Positions 41,617-50,679 of a stretch of DNA of 64,000 nt are shown piece after piece; position 1 is the first letter of the stretch, and the number at the start of each line of letters is the position of its first letter. The translations under genes and the position numbers were made by a program. The notes under the pieces are model-generated. The model had not been told where the DNA came from, made no database searches, and was given only the letters and a program-made list of their open reading frames with translations. The stretch is from a virus: IMG/VR virus record IMGVR_UViG_3300025138_000026, positions 1 to 64,000 of that record; one strand, 5' to 3'.

Positions 41617-41904
41617 ATGAATTACTCATATAATACAAATAAAACTGAAATTAAAGACAACGGAGACGATTATATCGCCCAATTTGAACTAGCAGGTTTC
41701 TCAAAAAAAGACCTTGATGTTACAGCTACAAATTCAAAATTAATCATTGATGCGAAGAATGAAGATAGACAAAGTCATTTTAAATTAAATTTATATGGAA
41801 TTGTTTCTATTGAAAATATAGTATCAAATATGAAGAACGGTCTTCTTACAGTAACTCTTCCCAAAAAGAGTGTAATAGGACGAAGAAAAATAGAAGTTAT
41901 ATAA
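41617..41904 (+). CDS. Hsp20 / alpha-crystallin small heat-shock protein
   Basis: About 95 aa from the ATG at 41617 (MNYSYNTNKTEIKDNGDDY). The alpha-crystallin domain has YIAQFELAGFSKKDLDVTAT, NSKLIIDAKNEDR and the closing NGLLTVTLPKKS. It would keep phage or host proteins soluble during infection, as small Hsps do in cyanophages. A GTGTTA box lies 10 nt upstream of the ATG. The stop overlaps the next start. Confidence 0.85.
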   Translation: MNYSYNTNKTEIKDNGDDYIAQFELAGFSKKDLDVTATNSKLIIDAKNEDRQSHFKLNLYGIVSIENIVSNMKNGLLTVTLPKKSVIGRRKIEVI

Positions 41905-42284
41905 TGTCAATATACCTATATAAACACCCCACGAAAGACGAGTATGAAGAGGTTATTCAGGGAATGAATGACCCCCATACTTTCTCAAAAGATGGAGAGG
42001 AATGGCGAAGAGTATTCACAGTTCCACATGCCTCGATATCAAGTAACGATGACCCTTTTAACTCTAACGCCTTCGTCGAGAAGACAGGTAAAATGAAGGG
42101 TACTGTGGGAGATATGATGAGCTATTCTGAAGAGTTGAGCCAGAAACGAGCAGATAAACATGGAGGACAAGACCCCGTTAAGACTAAACACTTCAAAGAC
42201 TACGAAAGGGACATCGGCAAAAAGCACATTGCAGATAAGCAAACTAGTTTTGAGAATAAATCAATAAAGATTGATATGGATTAA
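41904..42284 (+). CDS. FmdB-like small protein without the zinc cysteines
   Basis: 126 aa. MSIYLYKHPTKDEYEEVIQGMNDP, then EEWRRVFTVPHASI, follows the FmdB/CxxC regulatory domain (MPxYEYxCxxC...RxFT), but no Cys is present. The C-terminal part (KRADKHGGQDPVKTKHF) is basic and resembles phage tail or head proteins that carry FmdB domains. It overlaps the Hsp20 gene by one nt (TAATG) and the minus-strand fiber gene by four nt at the convergent end. Confidence 0.65.
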   Translation: MSIYLYKHPTKDEYEEVIQGMNDPHTFSKDGEEWRRVFTVPHASISSNDDPFNSNAFVEKTGKMKGTVGDMMSYSEELSQKRADKHGGQDPVKTKHFKDYERDIGKKHIADKQTSFENKSIKIDMD

Positions 42285-43117
42285 ATGGAGGTTAAACCGA
42301 TTCCAGCCCAACTCCCTCCAATAAATACACATAAAGTAGATCCTGAAATCGCTAATGCTCCAGTTGCTTCCACTGAAGGAGAACCATCAGAAGAACCCAT
42401 ACTATTACCTAACCATTTAGGGAGGGCAAATCCCGTCTGATATCTTACAATGCCCGTTACAGTGTGAGGACCGTTAAACATTTCTTCATTGACAATGGTG
42501 CTGCCGCTTAATACCGCATCGCTCAAAACATCTAATTGACCACTAAATATGCCAGTTCCGTCTACACTTAAGCTCTGTTGGAAATAAGTGTCTCCACCTT
42601 GGAAGAAATGACCAGAACTAAATTTCGCATATAAGGCGTCTTGCTGACTTACGGTAATTGAGTTTGTAGTTAGGTTATCTTTTAAGACGACACTACCCGT
42701 TGCAGTTTCAGTAAACGTTATACCATGCCCAGCTAAGCAAACATTTTCTTGACTTCCCGTTCTGAATTCTACAGAATCTGCGCGAAAAACAGCATTATTA
42801 ATCCCGCTAATGCTACTGTCATTGCATGAAATTGCAAAATTATTATATGCGTTTAGTCCATCTCCTATTTCAGTATCACTACCTAGAAACAAAAAGTTTC
42901 CACTATTTGTATTATAGATGTTATCGATTTTCTGAGCAAAACTTGCAATTGATTTACCGTTATTAGTCAAATCTCCTGTAAAAGAAAAATCACCTGTCAA
43001 GTTCCTAGAAACATTGATTTGAACTCCCGTATTTGTTTGAGTTATATTTAGATCTCCAGAATCACTAAAGAAAGTGTGCAATTGGATCTGTTCAGGTTGA
43101 ATTTTATTAAAAGCCAT
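42281..43117 (-). CDS. Fiber- or spike-like structural protein, 278 aa
   Basis: A minus-strand gene within a plus-strand cluster. The body is Asn/Ser/Gly/Thr-rich with beta-solenoid-like segments (NLTGDFSFTGDLTNNGKS, FLGSDTEIGDGLNAYNNF, TGIFSGQLDVLSDAVLSGS) typical of phage fibers; it ends with a small hydrophobic domain (GALAISGSTLCVFIGGSWAG). No GIGTT repeats are present. A sigma70-like promoter (TTGAAT, 17 nt, GATAAT) lies at 43128-43156, overlapping the SSB-like start. A short accessory fiber is inferred. Confidence 0.75.
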   Translation of the reverse strand: MAFNKIQPEQIQLHTFFSDSGDLNITQTNTGVQINVSRNLTGDFSFTGDLTNNGKSIASFAQKIDNIYNTNSGNFLFLGSDTEIGDGLNAYNNFAISCNDSSISGINNAVFRADSVEFRTGSQENVCLAGHGITFTETATGSVVLKDNLTTNSITVSQQDALYAKFSSGHFFQGGDTYFQQSLSVDGTGIFSGQLDVLSDAVLSGSTIVNEEMFNGPHTVTGIVRYQTGFALPKWLGNSMGSSDGSPSVEATGALAISGSTLCVFIGGSWAGIGLTSI

Positions 43118-43127
43118 GATACAATAG

Positions 43128-43156
43128 ATTATCTTCTATAAATTACACAAATTCAA
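43128..43156 (-). promoter_or_regulatory. Sigma70-like promoter for the isolated fiber gene
   Basis: On the minus strand, TTGAAT (43151-43156) and GATAAT (43128-43133) are separated by 17 nt. The -10 ends 10 nt before the ATG at 43117. The -35 overlaps the ATG of the divergent SSB-like gene, so the two may interfere. Confidence 0.55.
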
Positions 43157-43749
43157 TGAAATTTACTCTTTATAAGCCAAACTCTAAAAATGCAGGATCT
43201 GCATTCAGTTTTGATATCGCAAAAGACAAGAAGGGAAATGCAGTTATGTACGTCTCTATGATTCAACAACATAGCTGGAATGATCAAACTAAAAGCGGGT
43301 CTTTTAAAGAAAATGCTAAAAATCCAGAAAAGTCTGGAACCATTAAGTTAACAGCTAATGAAGCTGGAGAAATTTTATCTTCACTAAAAACCAGAATCCC
43401 TTTTGTAGCATTCCATAGACGGGATAAAGACACTACGATCATTAAATTCACCCCTTGGGACAAAAAAAGAAAAATCATGAATAAAAATGGGGAAGAATGG
43501 CTTGAAACCCCTGCATTTGGGTTCACGGTAACGAGAAATTCTTCTCAGATATTCAAGCTTCCTCTAGAAGCTGGAGAAACAGAAGTTCTTGGAGAACTAA
43601 TGAAAAAGTATATTTTAGACTCTTTTTTTGTCGCTGACGCTTATCAGAATCAAAAACCCAAATACGAAAAGAAAGAATACGAAAAAAAACAATACGAAGA
43701 GCCAAAACAAGAGGTAACTGAAGACGAAGATGACGGAGTCCCATTCTAA
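43156..43749 (+). CDS. Single-stranded DNA-binding protein-like
   Basis: 197 aa. A beta-rich core (KFTLYKPNSKNAGSAFSFDI through NSSQIFKLPLEAGETEVLG) is followed by a charged, disordered tail (KPKYEKKEYEKKQYEEPKQE) and the terminal acidic motif DEDDGVPF, which mirrors the DDDIPF end of bacterial SSB. This tail normally recruits replication and repair proteins. The core is not an obvious OB fold by eye. It overlaps the GT4/GT9 gene by 20 nt. Confidence 0.75.
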   Translation: MKFTLYKPNSKNAGSAFSFDIAKDKKGNAVMYVSMIQQHSWNDQTKSGSFKENAKNPEKSGTIKLTANEAGEILSSLKTRIPFVAFHRRDKDTTIIKFTPWDKKRKIMNKNGEEWLETPAFGFTVTRNSSQIFKLPLEAGETEVLGELMKKYILDSFFVADAYQNQKPKYEKKEYEKKQYEEPKQEVTEDEDDGVPF

Positions 43750-45445
43750 AAAACTAAGGGTCTTAATACACTCTAATCATAGCAGACTTGTTACGGGGTT
43801 TGGGAAAAATGCTAAAAATATTTTGTTAGCATTACATAATGACCCACACATTGAAGTGATTGAAGCTGGAAATGGCGCGAAATTTGGAGCCGACTTACTG
43901 ACTCCTTGGGAGTCTTATGGGACTCACCCCAGTGATCCATCATTCTTAAGATCAATCCGAGGGGACGGGCCGAAAGAAAGAATGGCTCAATATGGTTACT
44001 ATACGATAGATGAAATTGTAGAAAAATCTAAACCAGATGTATATCTTGGGATTGAAGATATTTGGGCCTTTGCCGAATATCACAAAAAACCTTGGTGGAA
44101 TAAAATTAACAAAGTTCTTTGGACGACTTTAGATAGCCTCCCGATATTGGATCAAGCAAAACAAATGGAGCCTCACTGTGATAAGATGTTAGTGTGGGCA
44201 TCATTTGCAGAGGAAGAAATGAAGAAGCTTGGACACAAAAATGTAGAGACAATTCATGGTGCTGTCGATTACTCTCATTTCAAACCAATGGATTATAGAT
44301 CTGCTGTAAGAAAGAGATTTGGTTTAGACTCAAGTTATGTAATAGGATTTGTTTTCAAGAACCAATTGAGGAAATCAGTACCGAATCTTTTAGAAGGATT
44401 TAAGATTTTCAAAGAAGAAAACCCGAATGTTAATGCAAAATTACTATTGCATACAGATTGGGGGGAAACATCTCATGGCTGGGACATACCAAGGTATCTT
44501 AAAGAAATGGATATTGATCAGGATGATGTATTGTCCACTTACCTTTGCCATGCTTGTGATTATTACCACATTGCACCTTATCAAGGAGAAGACAAGGACT
44601 GTCCACGTTGTAAAAAAGAAAAATCGTTTAAAACTAAAAATAGCGCAAAGGGGATTAATGAAAAACAGTTGAACGAACTCTATAATTGTATGGACGTTTA
44701 TTGTCATCCATTTACAAGCGGAGGGCAAGAGTTACCGATTCAAGAGGCTAAAGCAGCGGGTCTAGTGACTTTAGTCACGGAATATTCCTGTGGAACAGAT
44801 TCGTGCTATGAACATCAAGGAGGAATCCCTCTTAAATGGAATTCATATAGAGAACCCAGCACCCAGTTTATTAAAGCATCGACTTGTCCGAAGGATATAG
44901 CTGCAAAGTTAAAAATGGCGCGAGGGATGACAGAAGTTGATACTATGGTTCTAGCGGAGAAGGGGATAGAATACGTAAAGAAGGAGTTTTCAGTACAATC
45001 TACAGTAGAAAAACTGAAGAAAGTCCTATTAAACCTAAAAAAACCCGAAGTTAAAGAAGAAGAGGCTAAAGACTCCCCCAAGACTTTAGGGATTGAAGAT
45101 GTATTAGGCGATGAAGGCATTTCTAATAGAATCGCCGTTGTTCTTCCTGAATCAGCTGGAGATATTCTCATCCTAAATTCTTTAATGAAAAATCTTAAAG
45201 ATTTATATCCAGAAAAAAATATATACGTATTTACTAAACCCCAGTTTTATCAAATGATTGAGGATAATCCAAGCGTTCATAAAATCCTTCCATATCAAGA
45301 TAGTCTTCAAAACCTATTAATGCTAGAAGGGAAGGGAGACCATCAGGGGTATTTTGACATGGCTTTTTTACCTAATATCGGGACGCAAAAACATTTAAAC
45401 TATCTTCATAACGGTAAAGATAAAACACAATTTGAGTTACGATGA
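43730..45445 (+). CDS. GT4 glycosyltransferase with zinc ribbon, fused to N-half of a GT9 enzyme
   Basis: 571 aa. Residues about 10-410 are a GT4-like domain (RVLIHSNHSRLVTGFGKNAK...VYCHPFTSGGQELPIQEAKAAGLVTLVT) that contains a four-Cys zinc ribbon, CHACDYYHIAP...DCPRCKKEK (about 280-305). After a charged linker (KKPEVKEEEAKDSPKT), about 460-571 is the N-terminal Rossmann half of a GT9 heptosyltransferase (RIAVVLPESAGDILILNSL, ENPSVHKILPY). The C-terminal half is in the next gene. Overlap with the next gene is 4 nt (ATGA). Sugar donor is probably ADP-heptose for the GT9 part; the acceptor is unknown. Confidence 0.75.
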   Translation: MTESHSKKLRVLIHSNHSRLVTGFGKNAKNILLALHNDPHIEVIEAGNGAKFGADLLTPWESYGTHPSDPSFLRSIRGDGPKERMAQYGYYTIDEIVEKSKPDVYLGIEDIWAFAEYHKKPWWNKINKVLWTTLDSLPILDQAKQMEPHCDKMLVWASFAEEEMKKLGHKNVETIHGAVDYSHFKPMDYRSAVRKRFGLDSSYVIGFVFKNQLRKSVPNLLEGFKIFKEENPNVNAKLLLHTDWGETSHGWDIPRYLKEMDIDQDDVLSTYLCHACDYYHIAPYQGEDKDCPRCKKEKSFKTKNSAKGINEKQLNELYNCMDVYCHPFTSGGQELPIQEAKAAGLVTLVTEYSCGTDSCYEHQGGIPLKWNSYREPSTQFIKASTCPKDIAAKLKMARGMTEVDTMVLAEKGIEYVKKEFSVQSTVEKLKKVLLNLKKPEVKEEEAKDSPKTLGIEDVLGDEGISNRIAVVLPESAGDILILNSLMKNLKDLYPEKNIYVFTKPQFYQMIEDNPSVHKILPYQDSLQNLLMLEGKGDHQGYFDMAFLPNIGTQKHLNYLHNGKDKTQFELR

Positions 45446-46572
45446 GCCATCTAGCAGAGGAATACGCCAAATCATGCGGAGTAAAGATTGGTAAACCAGT
45501 ATTGAATCCTCATTATTTCCCAGTTTTATACGATAAGTATATTACAATTCATAATGACAAGAAAGTTCAGGCGAAAGAATATGACATGTGGGTTGATGTT
45601 GTTGAACTTCTTAAAACGCATTTGGGAGATATTAAAATCATCCAAGTCGGAGCTAAAGGAGAAAAAACAATTGACGGCGTAGATGCTCATATGCCCACAG
45701 AAACTCTGAAGCAATCTGCATATATTATAAAAAACTCTCTGGGACATGTCGGGATTGATAGCGTCCCTGTTCACATAGCTTCTGCATTAGATAAGCCCGT
45801 TGTAGGTATCTATGCTCACACATATGCAGACACATGTTCTCCGCTTTGGAATGATAAAACAAAAGCGATAACAATTGAATCAGATAGGGGTGGAAAAAAA
45901 CCCTCATTTTCTTTAGAGGAAAATCCAAAAACAATTAATTTCATAAAACCAGAGGAGATCGCTCAAGCTGTTCTTGATGTTTTAGAGATCGATGAAAAAG
46001 TTGTTCATGAAACTATTTTCATTGGGGGTAATTATAAGTCAGATTTTTACGAGGTTGTACCGATAAAGCGCACAAATATTGTGTCTGATCATATCGATGT
46101 AAGGATGGACTACGCTCATAACGAAGAAGTCCTGTATCATATTCTACAAAGAAATAAAGTTGAAGTTACTACTTCAAAACCCATTAGCGAGAGCCTGATT
46201 AAATCCAAGAGAATAAAAAAGTTAATATATAAAGCGGATTTGTTTGATCTTGATTTCTGTAAACTTGTAAAAGATCAGGGTATACCCACTATCACAATAT
46301 GCACCTCTTCAGATAACCTCACTGAAGAAAGATCAAAAAACTTTGATCAGCTAATTAATTATCTAGATACTGAGGCTATTATTGAGAATAATAAAAAAAG
46401 GATTGATATCGACGATTTTAATACAATTAAAATTAAAAGTAATAAAAAAATTGTTTGTGGAGACGAGATTTATCCTAGCTATTTTGATTTAAATGAACGA
46501 AAAAATTTAGATCATTTTTATCTTGACTTAGAATTTTTTAGAGTTTACCGTGAGCCACATGAGCAAGAATAG
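45442..46572 (+). CDS. C-terminal half of a GT9 heptosyltransferase plus extra domain
   Basis: 376 aa. Residues 1-175 (DKYITIHNDKKVQAKEYDMW, IKIIQVGAKGEKTIDGVDAH, IKNSLGHVGIDSVPVHIASA, DKPVVGIYA) match the C-terminal donor-binding Rossmann domain of GT9 enzymes; the N-terminal half is at the end of the previous gene. Residues 190-376 are an unknown domain with a charged helix-strand pattern. The ATG overlaps the previous stop by four nt, so the two halves are likely co-translated and pair as one enzyme. Confidence 0.75.
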   Translation: MSHLAEEYAKSCGVKIGKPVLNPHYFPVLYDKYITIHNDKKVQAKEYDMWVDVVELLKTHLGDIKIIQVGAKGEKTIDGVDAHMPTETLKQSAYIIKNSLGHVGIDSVPVHIASALDKPVVGIYAHTYADTCSPLWNDKTKAITIESDRGGKKPSFSLEENPKTINFIKPEEIAQAVLDVLEIDEKVVHETIFIGGNYKSDFYEVVPIKRTNIVSDHIDVRMDYAHNEEVLYHILQRNKVEVTTSKPISESLIKSKRIKKLIYKADLFDLDFCKLVKDQGIPTITICTSSDNLTEERSKNFDQLINYLDTEAIIENNKKRIDIDDFNTIKIKSNKKIVCGDEIYPSYFDLNERKNLDHFYLDLEFFRVYREPHEQE

Positions 46573-47332
46573 TGTTTACGGTCCAGATATTTACAAAAGA
46601 AACGAGCACGGCCTTTTAGAGAATGCTTCGTATTGTTTTAATGAAGACGGATCTGTTGATTGGAGATCCATGATCAAAGACGATTTCCTTTATCCTAATA
46701 AAGGTTGGTTTGAAGCAAGAAAGAAGCCTGTCCCAAGCTCTACTGATGGATTGAAAGATAATCAACTCCTAATCATGCTTGGAGGCATTAAAGAACTAGC
46801 CAAGCTAAGAGGTTTTGAATCAGTGTCATTTGAAACAGAGAACATTTCCGATGGATATGTCAAAGCAACTTGTAGAATTATTTGGGGAAAGAATTACGAA
46901 AGCTCTGGAATCAACACAATTTACGAAGATGTCGCCAATGCCTCATTAGATAATACGGATGATTTTTGCGCTAAATTCCTAGAGACTATTGCTTGTAATA
47001 GGGCTTTTGTTCGTTGTGTCCGTAATTTCTTAAATATCCATATCGTAGGGGCAGACGAGATTGATAAGTCAAAAGGAGCGAATAATTCTAATAGTGTGGA
47101 ATATGATGCCTCTAGTGACTCAGTAATGCTCCCATTAACCCCCTCAGGATCGCTCCAGAAGGCTTTGAACGAGAATCATGGAGTAAAGTCCTTTGAGGAG
47201 TTTAAAACGTTTCTAAGGTCATTGTGGAAGAAGGAGTCTTACCGAAATGAAGAGGCCGCGAATTGGATGTCTTATGAGGACATCCCAGCCAAAGAATGCA
47301 GGAAATTGATGGCAATCTGCAAAAAATCATAG
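46559..47332 (+). CDS. Hypothetical protein, possible single-strand annealing or ssDNA-processing protein
   Basis: About 257 aa from the ATG at 46559 (MSKNSVYGPDIYKRNEHGLL). The region DGLKDNQLLIMLGGIKELAK, then GYVKATCRIIWG..., and FLETIACNRAFVRCVRNFLN resembles the Rad52/Erf pattern in which an alanine/asparagine-arginine helix follows a beta sheet, but the match is weak and I would not rely on it. It is the last gene of the plus-strand unit, after an SSB-like gene, and it ends where the tail genes converge. Confidence 0.5.
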   Translation: MSKNSVYGPDIYKRNEHGLLENASYCFNEDGSVDWRSMIKDDFLYPNKGWFEARKKPVPSSTDGLKDNQLLIMLGGIKELAKLRGFESVSFETENISDGYVKATCRIIWGKNYESSGINTIYEDVANASLDNTDDFCAKFLETIACNRAFVRCVRNFLNIHIVGADEIDKSKGANNSNSVEYDASSDSVMLPLTPSGSLQKALNENHGVKSFEEFKTFLRSLWKKESYRNEEAANWMSYEDIPAKECRKLMAICKKS

Positions 47333-49822
47333 ACCTAGAGTGTTCCTCTGTCTCGCATTAAAGGAGCTTGGAAGCATTGATTTCGGAGTCAGCGCCTCCA
47401 TTCCTTCTGTAATCTGGAAACCTTGATCTGGTGGAATTAGCTTTATCGTAGACTCACTCACTGTAGTTGTAATACCATCTGGACCGATAGAGATAGAAAC
47501 AGAATTCATTGTTGGAGAAAACTCTGGGATCTGAAGGCCATAGAAAGTCCTACTAGAAGATTCAGGCTTATCAAAGCGATTACGGTATTTACCTCTAATT
47601 TTTTGGAGAACCTTCATTTCTGCAGTTGAACCAGAAGCAGATGATAGACTGAGCTTGTTTAACATATTATGAGGTGGGCTTTCAATTGAATTATATTTCA
47701 AATCATAACGATCAAAAAGTTCAGCGATCTTCTGATCGTCTTCTGAAGCTTCTGCCAATTCATCGTCTTCAGCTTCTTCTCCATCTTCGCTTGTTTTATT
47801 GACCCGTGTCTTACTTCGTTTATAGGTTAATCGTAAAGTCGTTTTTTTCTTTATGGCTCTATAATAATTGTCAATTGATTGATTCATCAAATGTTTCATT
47901 CCCTCAACAAGAGTTTTATCGATAAGGTTGTTGGGGAAAGTTGGTCCACCTACAAGTAATCCTTCTGTGTGATTAGGATCTTCATAAATTTCATAATATT
48001 CCTGCAAAGGAGAAAAATCTACCTTCGCATCTTTTTGAACTATTTTCTGATTGTTCGTGGATTTAACTCTTTCTAACTTAGGTATAGACCTAATAGCTAT
48101 GAAATGATGCTCATGAGTGCTTTTTGCTGGGACTCCTCCAATACGATTTTCTGCTTGAGTCAAATTAGCTAGACCTTTGACTGTCACATCTTGGTCTATG
48201 CCCAAAGAGTCAAAAAAGTCTGTTATGGGGGATAATTCCGAAATTTCGTTTATTTTATCAGAGGCTTTTAAAGGACCAACAACATTGACATTGTTACTAT
48301 TTGAGAACTCCATTCTCTCTACCTTATATTCTGAATAGCCATTTGAAATGTAAATACCTCCAGCTATTTGATAAAATAATTTCAGAAAGCTATATAATTG
48401 ACTTCCATGGGGTCTAGGCATTTTTTTAAGATCGGTTCCTTCAAAGTGTTGGAATCTCACATACTTAAATTTGTTTGTGATCCTATTCATATTAAGAAGA
48501 GATGTTTTCTTCGCTTCTTTTTTCGCTTCTGCATCGTTAATAGCGAATACTGCTCTGTATTTTTCATCAGCATCTCCCCCATGCTCTTCTAGGAAAGGAA
48601 TTAGTGGTAGAGCAGTTCCTTCTGGATTTAAAACAGGTTCATAATCATATAGTTTACTTAAATCAAACGGATGATCATTTAATTTTTCTTTACCAAAAAC
48701 TTCATTTTTCAAAGCTTTATTTTTAGCTATTGCAGTTGCGAAATAGGTAAATTTATCAAAAACATCAACACTTTCCTCCTGATCAAACAAACTGAAAAAA
48801 GCAGCCAAAACAGTTCTAGATGCTTTTTTATGTATCCCTAGAGTCTCAAATCGACATCTTTTAAAGAAAATCGGTCTAGGTCTATCGTCATCTTTAGGAT
48901 TGTTTGAATCTTTTTCTGTAGATCCATTATAAACGTTAACTATTTTATTAGAAACGATACTCTCAGTGAAAGATGCACTTACAATATCGGAATTGGTTGT
49001 ATCTGTATAATTATCAATTGGTATTTGACTAGCTATTTCACTGTTAATTAAGTTAATACTTCCATTTCTAGGGTCTACATACCAATAATAACCCAAATAA
49101 CTTGCTATACTACTAACAACACTACTTAGAGTGCCACTGGTCTCAAATAAAGTATTATTGCTTGAGGGTAATCCATTTATAGATATGCCAACACTATTTA
49201 AAGCTGATCTAAAATCAGAAAGGGTATAACCAAATTTCAAATCGTATTGAGATAAATCTGGAGCAGCCTTATAAGTGCCATTTACAAACTCAGTGTTTAA
49301 ACTAAGATCTTCTTTTAATTTCTTATTGTGATAGACAAGGCTAATCTTAACTCCTTGAAAGTTGGCTGCAGACTCTACATTATAAACTTTTCCCATGTAG
49401 ATAACAGACCCTTCAACTCTTGGTCCCTGAGATCTAAAAGATGTTAGGGGAGTATTTGCAACCTCTGTAAAATATGGAACTGGACCTTCAAAATCACTAC
49501 CTCCATTTGGACCAGAATTGATACCCCGAACTAAAACCACATAAGATTCTAAAAGTAAGGACGTTCTATCCACATACCTTCTGGTGATCGCTTTTTTTGT
49601 AGGGCCAGCCGAAGTAGTTTTCTGAGTGCAGATAAAATTACCAAGCATCTCAGTAATTTTAGGATTAGAAAAGTTATTGATCTCACCTAGCCCACCGACG
49701 ACAATGCCCAAATCTTCCCCAGTCTCTACAGATTTGGGGTTCAAGAAAGAAGTTACAGACGCTGTGTGACCTCCTCCAGCGTTTGTAAAATTCAAATCTA
49801 CTTTTGTTATGCCTTCTCTCAT
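47327..49822 (-). CDS. Tail hub / baseplate-like protein, 831 aa
   Basis: MREGITKVDLNFTNAGGGHTASVTSF begins a large beta-rich structural protein. FGYTLSDFRSALNSVGISING, then SVVSSIASYLGYYWYVDPRN and GSINLINSEIASQIPIDNY (about 210-270), resembles the hub domains of tail-tip or baseplate proteins. A charged, coiled-coil-like stretch (EEAEDDELAEASEDDQKIAEL) follows and the C-terminus is beta-rich. It is the last gene of the tail operon, as expected for a tail-tip component. The exact homologue is unknown. Confidence 0.65.
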   Translation of the reverse strand: MREGITKVDLNFTNAGGGHTASVTSFLNPKSVETGEDLGIVVGGLGEINNFSNPKITEMLGNFICTQKTTSAGPTKKAITRRYVDRTSLLLESYVVLVRGINSGPNGGSDFEGPVPYFTEVANTPLTSFRSQGPRVEGSVIYMGKVYNVESAANFQGVKISLVYHNKKLKEDLSLNTEFVNGTYKAAPDLSQYDLKFGYTLSDFRSALNSVGISINGLPSSNNTLFETSGTLSSVVSSIASYLGYYWYVDPRNGSINLINSEIASQIPIDNYTDTTNSDIVSASFTESIVSNKIVNVYNGSTEKDSNNPKDDDRPRPIFFKRCRFETLGIHKKASRTVLAAFFSLFDQEESVDVFDKFTYFATAIAKNKALKNEVFGKEKLNDHPFDLSKLYDYEPVLNPEGTALPLIPFLEEHGGDADEKYRAVFAINDAEAKKEAKKTSLLNMNRITNKFKYVRFQHFEGTDLKKMPRPHGSQLYSFLKLFYQIAGGIYISNGYSEYKVERMEFSNSNNVNVVGPLKASDKINEISELSPITDFFDSLGIDQDVTVKGLANLTQAENRIGGVPAKSTHEHHFIAIRSIPKLERVKSTNNQKIVQKDAKVDFSPLQEYYEIYEDPNHTEGLLVGGPTFPNNLIDKTLVEGMKHLMNQSIDNYYRAIKKKTTLRLTYKRSKTRVNKTSEDGEEAEDDELAEASEDDQKIAELFDRYDLKYNSIESPPHNMLNKLSLSSASGSTAEMKVLQKIRGKYRNRFDKPESSSRTFYGLQIPEFSPTMNSVSISIGPDGITTTVSESTIKLIPPDQGFQITEGMEALTPKSMLPSSFNARQRNTLGL

Positions 49823-50679
49823 AAAATAATATCTTCTACTAATGTTTTTACAGTGAACTCATTCCCCTCGATAGATCCACTAATCAAAGCATTAACTCCT
49901 GACTTTATTATACTTACACCTGTATAAAGCTCTAGATAGTTAGATTGAAGCTCTGAGACTCCATTAATATAATAATTTGTTCTTTTCTCTATAAATCCAG
50001 AACCAAAAACATCAGGATTTACCCCTGTTACAGAGTCTGACCTAAATCTCTTCTTGTAAGCAGAGTATTTAAATTTATTTTTATTATTTGTTGTGACTAC
50101 ACCTCCGACATTTTGGGCTTCTGATCCAGCTCCTCCAAAAAGAGGTATGAAATTAGACTCTGTCCCAACAGAAACTCCAACGCCAACACCAGAATAAACC
50201 TTTTGACCATTTAAAAAATAATCACAATCTGAGAAACTAACCGACCCCACAGAATTTACGATGGAAGCTTTTAAAGTTTCCCCTAAATCACCTGTCGCAG
50301 CAATTATCCCAGAGCCAGAAACTAGATTATAAGAAATATCATCCGAAGCATTTGCTGGAGTGGTCTGATCAAAAAATATCCTACTCTTATCAATCGGATC
50401 ACTCTCCTCATCTTTAATAAAGAAATCTCCAGTATTTATTTGGTAAGATATTTCATTAATCGCTAACCCAGTTATCGGAATCTCCTGAGTTAAAGTTTGC
50501 CCATTTAAAGATAATTGAAATCTCCGATCCTCAAGAGATACTCTTCGGTCATAATAAACGATGTCTTGAGACCCCGCTACATCTTTATTTAATAAAAGAA
50601 AATTATCTGTATGCAAATCCAAGGAAGAGCATCCAGAAATCGTAGCGTCACCAGTAAATATAACAGAGTCGTAAATCAT
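49819..50679 (-). CDS. Tail-associated structural protein, 286 aa
   Basis: MIYDSVIFTGDATISGCSSL opens a beta-rich, Gly/Ser/Asn-rich protein (SGVGVGVSVGTESNFIPLFGG; YINGVSELQSNYLELYTGVS). It overlaps the hub-like gene and the 462-aa gene by four nt each, so it belongs to the same tail unit. No domain was recognised. A tail-tip or distal-tail role is inferred from its position. Confidence 0.55.
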   Translation of the reverse strand: MIYDSVIFTGDATISGCSSLDLHTDNFLLLNKDVAGSQDIVYYDRRVSLEDRRFQLSLNGQTLTQEIPITGLAINEISYQINTGDFFIKDEESDPIDKSRIFFDQTTPANASDDISYNLVSGSGIIAATGDLGETLKASIVNSVGSVSFSDCDYFLNGQKVYSGVGVGVSVGTESNFIPLFGGAGSEAQNVGGVVTTNNKNKFKYSAYKKRFRSDSVTGVNPDVFGSGFIEKRTNYYINGVSELQSNYLELYTGVSIIKSGVNALISGSIEGNEFTVKTLVEDIIL

